Source: Symbiodinium natans
Taxonomy: Eukaryota; Sar; Dinophyceae; Suessiales; Symbiodiniaceae
Reading direction: 5' to 3'
Assembly: GCA_905221605.1 (NCBI GenBank)
Contig: CAJNDS010001269.1
Coordinates: 387,501-451,500 of the forward strand
DNA: 64,000 nucleotides
The notes under the pieces were generated by a model. That model did no database searches. It saw only the letters and a list, made by a program, of their open reading frames with translations, and was not told the DNA's origin. The translations under genes were made by a program, and so were the position numbers. Shown one piece after another: positions 56,530 through 64,000 of the stretch; the first letter of the stretch is position 1, and the number at the start of each line of letters is the position of its first letter.

Positions 56530-56637
56530 CCTCTCTGGGCCGCGGCGCTTGTCCAAGCCCATGAGGATATGAGATAGGACAGACGAGCCCAGAATTACCA
56601 GGGCGCTGGAGATGGCAAAGATGGCAACCGAGACTAT
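56530..56637 (-). CDS. Paralogue exon A, copy 1 (membrane helix plus SHILMGLDK)
   Basis: Exactly 36 codons, phase 0 at both ends, between acceptor GACCTACCCAG| and donor GAGAGG|GTTGAAG. It reads IVSVAIFAISSALVILG, then SSVLSHILMGLDKRRG. The matching exon at 12794-12933 has the helix followed by QSHLLLGLDK. Identical residues use different codons (TCT CAT ATC CTC against TCA CAC CTC CTC), and most codons end in C or G. One membrane span with a short loop is inferred. Too short for an open-frame search to list, yet among the firmest exons here. Confidence 0.75.
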
Positions 56638-56656
56638 CTGGGTAGGTCGGGGGGTT

Positions 56657-57451
56657 TAGGGTTAGGGTTTTGGAGTTTAGGGTTTCGGGTTTACGGTTTC
56701 GGGTTTAGGGTTTAGGGTTGAGGGTTTAGGGTTGAGGGTGTAGGGTTTGAGATGCGAGGTTAGTAATGAACGGAGAGTATCTGAGTAGGGTGGGTTTAAG
56801 GAGTTTAGGGCTTAGGGTTTGAGATTTGAGGTAAGAAATGACCGGAGAGGATCTGAGTAGGTTGGGTTTAAGGAATATAGGTTTGAGGGTTTAGGGTTTG
56901 AGGTTCGAGGTTAAAAATGAACACACAGGTTTAGATGTTAAGCAGATCTACTAATTGCTTAAGAACCCCGAAAAATAAAACTGTTCTTACCTATTAAGGG
57001 AAAATAGGGATGATTACTTTGATATTCTTTTGGGGTTCTTGAGCACATAGTAATTAGTGATGGACTTCGGATTGAGAGGTTCAGAGGTTTAGTAGCCTCT
57101 GAGTCCGGACCCTCTCCGTTAGAAGTTGAAGTGAAGTGCCCTAACCCCTAAACCCTGTTTAAACCCTAAACCCTAAACCCTAAACCCTAGAAACCCTAGA
57201 AACCCTAGAAACCCTAGAAACCCTAGAAACCCTAGAAACCCTAGAAACCCTAGAAACCCTAGAAACCCTAGAAACCCTAGAAACCCTAGAAACCCTAGAA
57301 ACCCTAAAAACCCTGAGCCCTAAACCCTAAACCCTAAACCCGAAGGTGCGGGATATCGGGTGTTAGGTCTCGGCATGGAGGCTGAGCTTGGAGTTGCAAG
57401 GACAGGATCTTCTTCAGGTTTCAGGGCTTCTGGTTCAGGGGGGTTTAGCGT
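56657..57451. other. Heptamer-rich interval
   Basis: TTTAGGG/TTGAGGG (56657-56757), three loosely repeated phrases around GAGATTTGAGGT...GAGTAGG (56740-56900), an inverted AATCCCT-like pair near 56940-57060, then the 9-base array. Confidence 0.5.
57179..57303. repeat. CCCTAGAAA 9-base tandem array
   Basis: About 13 perfect units of CCCTAGAAA between ordinary CCCTAAA units, a heptamer variant amplified as a block. Confidence 0.95.
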
Positions 57452-57948
57452 TTAAGGCCTTTCGCCTGCAGTTTTGTGGGGGTAGTTGAGGCGCAGCTCC
57501 TGCGAAACTGCAGGTTGCAAACAATGCAGGCAGGGTTTAGGCCCGCATCGTCCTGGTGGGGAGTGTAGTTGTTGTGGCTTGTGGTAAGAGATTTCATGGC
57601 AACCTAAACTAGGATGGCCCTTGAGACCCTCTAAAAAACTATTCCTGAATATGATCCTCTTAAACCCAAAAAAGGAAAAGATAAAATGTCCCAAGGGCCT
57701 ACTGAGTAAGCTACCCGAACCATATAGGGCAGAGGGCAGGAGTTACTTAATCCCTGTTCCCCTGGGAAGAAAAAAGGATCCTTTTTGTTTATATGTAAGA
57801 AAGCCCATAACCCAAAAAGCAAAAAGGATCCCGAACACTGATTTAGGTTAGTGTTGAACCGTGCAGCCGACAGTGCTCGTCTCAGGGACAACAGCACCTC
57901 GGGCACCGGGTCACCAGGCGGTTTGATCGCATCCCCAGCCCAAAGCTG
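57452..57948 (-). CDS. Three-exon gene 3' end joined by family G and family E introns
   Basis: Exons 57948-57839, 57745-57703 and 57619-57452 keep phase through both joins. Acceptors GGAGTTTAG|, GGGATTAAG| and GTCTCAAG|; donors AATCA|GTGTTC and TCA|GTAGGC. Reads: AGDAIKPPGDPVPEVLLSL and RRALSAARFNTNLN; SCPLPYMVRVAYS; GHPSLGCHEISYHKPQQL and CGPKPCLHCLQPAVSQEL; stop TAA at 57452. The introns (93 and 83 bases) are exactly copies of two element families. The cysteine/histidine-rich last exon has a CxxCxxHxL-like look (KPCLHCLQ) but no recognised domain. In the last exon another frame is also open. Confidence 0.55.
57620..57702 (-). mobile_element. Family E element acting as an 83-base intron
   Basis: Minus-strand ends GTAGGCCCTTGGGACATT and GGGTCTCAAG. 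The exon after it begins GGCCATCC, as in the copy at 61711, so that octamer belongs to the element or its target preference. Confidence 0.8.
57746..57846 (-). mobile_element. Family G element acting as a 93-base intron
   Basis: 95% identical to 8901-9001, same orientation relative to the proposed gene, same intron length. The flanking exons are unrelated, so this is independent insertion rather than gene duplication. Confidence 0.85.
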
Positions 57949-58803
57949 CTAAACTCCTAAAACCCCTGGGATGCCCTAAACCCTAAACCCTAAACCCTAA
58001 ACCCCAAACCCCAAACCGCATAACCCTAAGTACTTAGGGGATAGGATTAGGGGGACCCTTGGGGATATAGACCCTCTGAATAAGGCCCCTGCTTAAGAGT
58101 GCCAGAAGAGGGTTAAGAAGTGTTCCCTTTTGAGGGACCCCCCCCCCCCTTCTCCTACCAAGGAAAATTCCTAGGAACCCTCAAGGGCCGAAAGCCCATC
58201 AGCCATGCAAATCCTACAGCAATAACCCTCAGATCACACTCTGCGGATGTCAATAGGGGCTTCTGGGGGAACAGGAAAGTACACGGATGTTTGGGTTTTT
58301 TGGTTCGCACATGCTCCGAAGACTGGGTGAGGCTTGCTTAGGCTCTTGAACCTCAGGGAATCCGGCGGCAACAGGCGCAGGGACCACAAGCTCTACTGAG
58401 GCAAATATAGACGCACACGACCCCGACGCCTAGAGCGCGATGTTAGTCTTCGAATTTAACACGTAGATCCCCCATACTGCAAGTGCAACCATCACTGGGG
58501 GTAGATTCCCACATCAAAGGATCTTGCGGGCTTCTGTGGGGGCTTCTTCAGGCCCTACTTGGGAGAATATGAGGCCCTCACGCCCCCCCCCCCCCCCCCA
58601 GGGAAAGAACCCGAGATACTGGGGTTTAGGGGTTTAGGGTTTTAGGGTTCAGAAAGGACTGTTGTGAGGCGGAGTTGTTGGGTAGTTTTCAGTCATTTAA
58701 TAAGGTTTAGGGGTTAGTAAACGCTTACAACTTTAAACTTATGGCCTCACAACAGTCCATTCATAAGTGGGAGTCTTGACCATGATGTTTGGCATACATG
58801 ATT

Positions 58804-58858
58804 TGGGGGGGGGGGGGAGGGGGGGGGAGGGGGGGGGGAGGGGGGGGGGGAGGGGGTC
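58804..58858. repeat. G-run tract with periodic A
   Basis: Runs of 7-12 G separated by single A, followed by C runs 30 bases on. Quadruplex-prone. Confidence 0.9.
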
Positions 58859-58980
58859 CTTGGAAGTTGGCCCATCTTGGCAGGAGTCCCCCCCCCCCCC
58901 CTCAAGCGTAACAGCCGTAGCTGTGCCACAGTTGGTTTGCTTTCACGTATTTCCAGACCTGTTATTCGGAAGTTCCCTGC

Positions 58981-59031
58981 TTTCGAAACACAGCCTTTGT
59001 TTCGAAACACAGCCCCTGTTTCGAAACATGG
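58981..59031. repeat. 19-base tandem repeat
   Basis: TTTCGAAACACAGCCTTTG, then the same with CCCTG, then a partial third copy (TTTCGAAACATGG). Confidence 0.95.
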
Positions 59032-59988
59032 ATGTCACAGCCACAACTGCTTCACAAAACGATATCCAATCTCACCTTGGTTCCAGCGCTATATCTGAAG
59101 GTTGCGATGTCACATGTGCGAATAAAAGGATATCTGCTCATAGTATTCTCGCGTCCCCGGGGCCTACAGGACATGTCTTGATGATGTGGGTGCTAATAAT
59201 GTAGGGTTATAAGGTTAAAAATCCTATAGAGTTTAGCGTTATGACCCTAAACCCTATATGCTTTAAGGCTTAAGGAAAACAGTAAAGTGGTTAAATCACT
59301 GAGGGACTAGGGTTACGTTTTTGCAATGCCCTAAACCTTAAACTCTAAACCTTTAACCTCTTATAGGGTTTAAACCCTAAAGGGCTAACCCGGTAGGGTA
59401 GATAAACCCTGACCCGAAAGGGGCCCTATAGGGTTTAAGGCTTAACCTAGTTTGAATGCCCAAACTTAAATTTAAATCCCCAGGCCTTAAACCTCTGAAA
59501 ACCTTATAGGGCTTAAAGGCTTTAATGCCTAAACCTGATGTATTCAAGGTCTGGGCATTTATACATTCAGCATTAGAACCCTAAACCCTTTATGCTGTAA
59601 GGCTTAAGGAAAACAGTAGGATTTAAGCCTCAAGGCCTATAATATGAGGTTATAAGGTTCTAATCCTATAGAGTTTAGCGTTATAACCCTAAACCCTATA
59701 TGCTTTAATTAAGGCTTAAGGAAAACAGTAAAATGATTAAATCCCTGAGGGTCTAAGGTTACGTTTTTGCAATGCCCTAAACCTTAAACTCTAAACCTTT
59801 AACCTCTTACAGGGTAGTATAAATCCTATAGGGTTAAACCTTTAAAAACCTTATAGTGCTTAAATGTTTTAATGCCTAAACCTGATGTTCCTAAGGTGTG
59901 GGCATTTATACCTTCAGCGTTATAACCCTAAACCCTATCTGCTGTAAAGCTTAAGGTAAACAGTAGGGTTTAAGTCTCAAGGCCTATA

Positions 59989-60401
59989 ATATGGGGTTGT
60001 ATCAAAACCCCGCGCAGTCGATTTTGAAACGAATTGCCCGAAGCGTTTGGGCCGTGCTTCTGACTCGTAAAACGATAATCAAGAAAATAAACCGATAACT
60101 TTGTAGTAACAGGGCGGGCAGGCGCTATTCCAGTGATAAGCTTGTACTACAAATACATGAAAACATTGAAAACCCAGCCTGCTCAGCTTGCACTACAAAT
60201 CAACGGAAACCTAGCCGGTTTCAGTACTAAGCTTGTACAACAAATCAATGAAAACCCAGCCTGCTCAGGGGCACGTCCGTTCCAGTACTGAGCTTGTACT
60301 ACAAATCAACGAAAACCCAATCGGCTCACGGGAACGTCGGTTCCAGTACTAAGCTTGCAGGATGAATAGATTTAATTCGGGGTTTTTATACAACCCCATA
60401 T
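59989..60401. mobile_element. 413-base element with 24-base terminal inverted repeats
   Basis: The left end ATATGGGGTTGTATCAAAAC and the complement of the right end agree at 23 of 24 bases (continuing CCCG). The inside holds four copies of a 45-61 base repeat. GGGTTGTA occurs at 59994 and again just beyond the right end (60403), so the target may have shared sequence with the terminus. No open frame long enough for a transposase. Confidence 0.85.
60141..60353. repeat. Internal tandem repeat of the 413-base element
   Basis: Units start at about 60141, 60187, 60232 and 60293. Each begins CTTG(T/C)ACTACAAATCAA and includes GAAAACCCA; the last two are 61 bases long, the first two shorter. Confidence 0.9.
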
Positions 60402-60740
60402 AGGGTTGTAAGGTTCTTATCCTATAGAGTTTAGCGTTATAACCCTAAACCCAAACACTATATGCTTTCAGGCTTAAGGAAAACAGTAAAGTGATTTAAT
60501 CCCTGAGGGTTACGTTTTTGCAATGCCCTAAACCTTAAACTCTAAACCTTTAACTTCTTATAGGGTTTAAACGCTATAGGGCTGCACTATAGGGTTTAAG
60601 GTTTAACCTAGGTTGAATGCCCAAACCTGAATTTAATTCAACCTTTAAACGCCTTATAAGGCTTAAAGGTTTTAATGTCTAAACCTGATGCACCTAAGGT
60701 CAGGGCATTTATACCGTCGGCGTTATAACCCTCAACCCTC

Positions 60741-61549
60741 GTACATCTGCTTTGCACTCGCAACAAAATCAACTTCATCCAAAACACTGCATCACATTCA
60801 AAAAAACTCCGCCTCACAACAGTCCCCTCTCTTAGGGTTTTGGGTTCAGGGTTTAGGGTTTAGGGTTTGGGCTCCAGTGCTTCTCAGGGTTTCACAGCGG
60901 TTCACGGTTCATCTTCGGGAGAAGACATGCGCAATATGAACTCTGGCCTCAGAGTACAAGAGCCCGAAACCATGCTTTTCTTAGAACCGTAGTAAAAATA
61001 ATGTTTCTAATATCCTCTTGGGTCTTACATAAACAAAAATAACAAAAAAAACCAAGGGGGGATATAGAAACCCCTCCCCCCCCCCCACCATGCCTCTGGG
61101 TCTGGGGCTGCGGGATCTGAACTTGCTTCCAGAGGTTGCAGTTCCTGTCAGGGTTCTTTGGGTTTAGGGTTTAGGGTTTAGGGTTTAGGGTTTAGGGTTT
61201 AGGGTTTAGGGTTTAGGGTTTAGGGTTCTGGGTTTAGGATTTAGGGTTCTTTGGGTTTAGGGTTCAGGGCTTAGGGCTTGTTGGGATCGAGGGCTGGTAA
61301 AGGTTTGAGGATGAAGGTTCTCCTGGGAGCGGTTTTGAATTTGAGGCTTTTGTTTGGGCCTTATCGTTGTTTAGGGCTTCAGGGCTTGCAGGGGCTTAGG
61401 TCCCTAAAACCCTAGAACCCTAAAACCCTAAAACTCTAAAACCCTAAAACCCTCATACCCTAAAACCCTCAATTTCCTCAAACCCTCAAACCCTAAAACC
61501 CTCAATTTCCTCAAACCCTCAAACCCTAAACCCCAAAAACCCTAAAATC
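60741..61549. other. Unassigned, with heptamer arrays
   Basis: Poly-C (61073-61088), nine or more TTTAGGG units (61158-61228) and CCCTAAAA/CCCTCAAA octamer variants (61400-61540). Confidence 0.5.
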
Positions 61550-61711
61550 TTAAATCCTACAACCCTGCACCCTAAACGGTGCCGAGCTGCTTTTCCCCAG
61601 TTTTGTGCAGAGTTTTTCGAGAGATCCGGAGCCATCCACAAGGCTTGTCGCTCGAAGGGCTCGAAGGGGGTTCGGGTTAAGGATTTGGGGAGTACGGTGC
61701 TTCGGATGGCC
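61550..61711 (-). CDS. Candidate last exon downstream of a family E element
   Basis: Begins GGCCATCC directly after GTTGTTAAG|, as in the phased gene at 57 kb. In that phase it reads GHPKHRTPQILNPNPL, then LVDGSGSLEKLCTKLGKSS, ending ...QGCRI-TAA at 61550. A second frame is equally open (PFEPFERQALWMAPDLSKN) and has a more C-ending codon pattern, so the frame is undecided. The upstream exon was not identified. Confidence 0.4.
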   Translation of the reverse strand, partial: GHPKHRTPQILNPNPLRALRATSLVDGSGSLEKLCTKLGKSSSAPFRVQGCRI

Positions 61712-61813
61712 CTTAACAACCCTTTGAACAAATATTCCTGAAAAGGACCCTCTTAAACCCAACAAGGGAATTACGTAACATGAAGTACGTGACATGTCCC
61801 AGGGCCCGGTTGC
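61712..61813 (-). mobile_element. Family E element (GC donor type)
   Basis: Minus-strand ends GCAACCGGGCCCTGGGAC and GGGTTGTTAAG. About 18 bases longer than the other copies because of an ACGTA-containing insertion (GTAACATGAAGTACGTG on the plus strand). Confidence 0.75.
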
Positions 61814-62690
61814 CTCCGTACCCTTAAAAGGGGGAAGCGTGCCTCAACTATTGATCTACTTCACTCTTTTTGAAGGCAGAAGAAGGTTCCTCTCGGCTCA
61901 AAAGCTGCCTGACGTTTTTCATGGTTTCTCCAACCCTTGAGAAACATTACACCCTATAAACCCTAATTCCTAAACCCTAAACCCTAAACCCTAAACCCTA
62001 AAGCCTAAACCCTAAACCCTGAACCCCAGACTGATTGGGGTCATCTTTGACTACCTCGTTGTGGCCATCTGCACAAACCTCGAGACATTCCTCGCTGTTG
62101 GCCATGTAGAAAGGCAAAAAGTTTAAAATTGAAAAACACATTCGTGATGTCAGTCAGGTCGAAACATCAAAATGCAACCATCCCTCCCAACCAAATATCC
62201 TAAACCCTACACCATGGGCCGCGGGGTGGGGATGTGGGGTGGCCCTAAATCCTAACCCTAAACCCTAAACCCTAAACCCTAAACCCTAAACCCCAAAACC
62301 CTACGCCCTAAGCCCTAAATCCTAAACCAATGCTGCCGTCCTCCAGCAGCTGGCCTGCTGCAAAGAACCACCTCAGTCTTTGTTGTTCGGGTTGCTGTGA
62401 GCCTTAGGGTTTAGGGTTTTAGGTTTTAGGGTTTAGGGTTTAGGGTTTAGGGTTTAGCTGGAGGAACCTCCTAGCTGGCAAGCTACGCCTCGAAACGACT
62501 TCTCCATGAGGTGATGCTCGGGGTTCAGGGTTTAGGGTTTTCGGTCTAGGGTTCAGGGTCCTGCCCTTGTCCAACGTCTTCCTATACTCAAGATGATGGA
62601 GCCTGCTAGCTTCTAGGCACCGAAAGCACGGCTCCCCCAAGCCACCAAGGCAGACATTTCCTTACTTACGGAGTAGAAGAGCTTTAAACC
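61814..62690. other. Unassigned; one strand-ambiguous exon-like segment
   Basis: Bases 62030-62118 look coding on both strands: plus VIFDYLVVAICTNLETFLA after CCCCAG|, minus CLEVCADGHNEVVKDD after CCAACAG|. CCCTAAA arrays at 61964-62020 and 62245-62295, TTTAGGG at 62404-62460. Confidence 0.4.
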
Positions 62691-63236
62691 CTAAACCGCA
62701 GATCTGCTGAAAACTGGGCAAGTTGTGAACTGCAGCAGTAGTTGATGGCCACGGGGGCTGGAGAGTGTTGTTGCTGCGTCCGCATCGTCGGCAAGCCGTA
62801 CGAACGCAACCCCAAGAATCCGAATCCTCAAGCCCACCTTCAAAGCCCCCAAGAAAGGTCCCTTGCAAGCCCCCAAAGCTTCGAAACATCGGAGACAGCC
62901 CCGACGCATTCCACCACGCCACACGACCAAGACCCACATCAAGCCATTCTTCCGCCACTCCTGACTCAGGGCTCGCTTTGCCCTATAAGCCCCAAACCCT
63001 AATGTAGGGGCCTTAATGGTTAGAATAGGATTTTGGGGGTTGCTATAGTGAACCTATCCAGGGACCCATAAGGGAATAGTATTCGTACTTCTTCCGACCA
63101 CTGGATAACGGCCATTGCCTGAACCCAAAGCGCTAAACCGTTTCCTACTGTGGATTTTGAGTGTCTGCGTGCCCTGACTTAACTTCGAGTTCACTCTACC
63201 AAAAGGAACCGAAACACCCCGGAGTTGCAACAGGGA
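62691..63236 (-). CDS. Two-exon gene 3' end with a family F intron; possible RRM fragment
   Basis: Exon 63236-63102 (45 codons, phase 0) follows acceptor GAATCCTAG| and reads SLLQLRGVSVPFGRVNSKL, then KIHSRKRFSALGSGNG. The intron is 63012-63101 (90 bases, GTGGTCGG to ACCATTAAG). Exon 63011-62691 continues for 106 codons in phase to TAG. It reads AYRAKRALSQEWRKNG, then RILGVAFVRLADDADAATTL, then a hydrophobic tail (LLLQFTTCPVF). The GVAFVRL then ADDADAATTL stretch resembles the RNP1 strand and following helix of an RNA-recognition motif, but the upstream half of such a domain is not seen, so the family is only suggested. The phase-open run of 107 codons makes coding likely. Confidence 0.55.
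63012..63101 (-). mobile_element. Family F element acting as a 90-base intron
   Basis: GTGGTCGGAAGAAGTAC at the donor side, TATTCTAACCATTAAG at the acceptor side (branch-point-like CTAAC). Same orientation and place logic as 45608-45703. Confidence 0.85.
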
Positions 63237-63505
63237 CTAGGATTCAGGGTGTGGGGTTGCGGATCCTAGAGGAAGTTTATACCCTAAACCCTAAACCCTA
63301 AGCCCCAAACCCTAAACCCTAAACCCTAAACCCCAAACCCCAAACCCCAAACCCTAAACCTTCAAGACTATGTGTTGAGGCCTGCCCGGAGACCTTGCTC
63401 CATTCGACTTGGAAGTCGGCAACGAACCTTGCTTTCATTTTTGGGTTTTAGGGTCTTGGTACCCCGGTAGCCATATAGAAAAAGGGTTTAGGGTTTAGGG
63501 TCTTG
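63237..63505. other. Spacer between divergent genes, with heptamers
   Basis: CCCTAAA/CCCCAAA units (63283-63362) and a fragment of a family A left end (63464-63480, GTACCCCGGTAGCC). A minus-strand gene lies on one side and a plus-strand exon on the other. Confidence 0.5.
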
Positions 63506-63619
63506 GTAGCCCGAGAACCATCTTAAAATAAGGTTGCCCTTTTTTGGGGCTGGTTGCTGTAGAAGGGAACCTTGAACCAAAAAACAACAAAGGGCAATGG
63601 GCACCACTGGCCTACTAAG
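63506..63619 (+). mobile_element. Family A element, probable intron
   Basis: GTAGCCCGAGAACC at the left; CACTGGCCTACTAAG at the right, leading straight into an open exon. The core has AAGGTTGCCCTTTTTTGG and GAAGGGAACC. A 5' fragment of the same family lies 40 bases upstream, suggesting nested insertion. Confidence 0.75.
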
Positions 63620-63920
63620 GGGCTTAGGTTTTCAGCTTGGGGGTTTAGGACTTTCGAGCGTTGCAGGGTCTATGGCTCTCAGTGTATTCCTAAGCCCTGA
63701 GGGGCCCTGTGCCGAGACCCCAAATCGGGTTTTCAGAGACGCATGCGAGGGTTTCTCATTCTTGTTGATTCAGGCCTGGTTGAATCAGGGTAAGCGTGAG
63801 GCTCGGTGTGCCAAACCAGTTTTGAGCAACCACCATGGACCACGACTAGTAAACGCCATGCTCAAAAAATCCTACCTGGAGCAGCCTTTGCACGCATTGG
63901 TACCTTTGCAATTCTTATAG
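63620..63920 (+). CDS. Candidate terminal exon
   Basis: After CCTACTAAG| the frame is open for about 100 codons to TAG at 63918-63920. It reads GFQLGGLGLSSVAGSMAL, then VFRDACEGFSFLLIQAWL, then VNAMLKKSYLEQPLHALV. The varied, partly amphipathic sequence looks like protein. A strong internal donor (CAGG|GTAAGCG at about 63789) could end the exon earlier. No family is recognised. Confidence 0.5.
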
Positions 63921-64000
63921 GTGGTAGGTTGGCTAGTAAGGCCCGTTATCCTACAGCCAGAGAACACCGATGTTGCAGCGAGGGGGCATGTGCAACTTGC
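63921..64000. other. Window end, nothing recognised
   Basis: Eighty bases of unique sequence after the stop codon. Confidence 0.5.

Larger units (their letters stand above)
57949..59190. other. Low-complexity and unassigned sequence
   Basis: CCCTAAA (57974-58022), C runs (58139-58148, 58580-58600, 58889-58902), G-rich tract (58804-58858) and a 19-base tandem repeat (58981-59031). Plus frames at 58120-58341 and 58767-59204 span these tracts; the part at 58981-59204 may be coding but is unsupported. Confidence 0.4.
59190..60740. repeat. Three tandem copies of a roughly 440-base AT-richer unit
   Basis: Each copy begins near a CCTATAGAGTTTAGCGTTA phrase (59222, about 59666 and 60420). Each continues with GGCTTAAGGAAAACAGTA, GGGTTACGTTTTTGCAATGC, CCTAAACCTTAAACTCTAAA, and GGGCATTTATA. 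Copies differ by indels. A 413-base inverted-repeat element sits between copies 2 and 3. No coding frame. Composition differs clearly from the flanks. Confidence 0.9.

Noticed and set aside
8901-57846. Shared hydrophobic peptide encoded by both family G copies (SFLLFGLWAFL)
   Set aside because: The two open frames match only because the element DNA is 95% identical; the element is better read as an intron joining phase-matched exons.
1-64000. Chromosome end (true telomere)
   Set aside because: Heptamer arrays are short, interrupted, in both orientations and spread through the whole window, with genes between them. A telomere would be one long array in one orientation at an edge.
1-64000. tRNA, rRNA, snRNA or spliced-leader genes
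   Set aside because: I looked for T-loop motifs (GTTCGA) with pairing arms and for the dinoflagellate spliced-leader sequence. Candidates near 45345, 47187 and 25304 lack the required stems or match only a few bases.
1-64000. CRISPR-like arrays in the regular heptamer blocks
   Set aside because: The units are contiguous 7-9 base repeats without unique spacers, and the context is eukaryotic.

Overview
This window looks like nuclear DNA of a protist with Arabidopsis-type telomere repeats (TTTAGGG/CCCTAAA), intron-rich genes with very small exons, and intron-sized inverted-repeat elements. There is no bacterial gene architecture: the longest open frame is about 145 codons, and no tRNA, rRNA or CRISPR array is visible. 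The best fit is an alveolate, probably of the dinoflagellate lineage. The reasons are TTTAGGG repeats, short introns, apparent GC as well as GT splice donors, and many families of short elements that behave as introns (introners). Eimeria-like coccidia share telomere-like heptamers and poly-Q/CAG runs, but only one CAG run occurs here. The assignment is an inference.

The commonest sequence is interstitial heptamer arrays in both orientations, from two units to about 20. Many are in facing pairs, with variants such as CCCCAAA, CCCCTAAA and CCCTAGAAA. Mixed with them are long homopolymer C or G runs, TA/CA/GA/CTG microsatellites, and at least seven families of 70-120 bp elements with inverted ends.

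Genes were found by reading for small exons whose splice signals and reading phases agree. The firmest evidence is three pairs of diverged exons about 44 kb apart on the minus strand (3995-4091 with 48328-48432; 5065-5152 with 49634-49713; 12794-12933 with 56530-56637). Their proteins match although many codons differ, which indicates two copies of one membrane-protein-like family.

The next best are phase-consistent chains whose introns are the repeat elements themselves: 40186-40876 (+), 57452-57948 (-), 62691-63236 (-), 8804-9085 (-), 45555-45749 (-), 27528-27765 (+) and 16916-17731 (-). Other single exons are weaker.

Layout: 1-6 kb has small exons on both strands plus paralogue copy 2. 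6-12 kb is repeat-dominated with a large inverted repeat. 12-18 kb holds membrane-segment exons (-). 18-36 kb is repeats with scattered exons, mostly +. 36-46 kb includes the + gene at 40 kb. 46-58 kb is paralogue copy 1 (-). 58-61 kb is an AT-richer tandem block. 61-64 kb has two - genes and one + exon. No function can be assigned to most genes. Every gene model here is read from sequence alone and needs transcript support.
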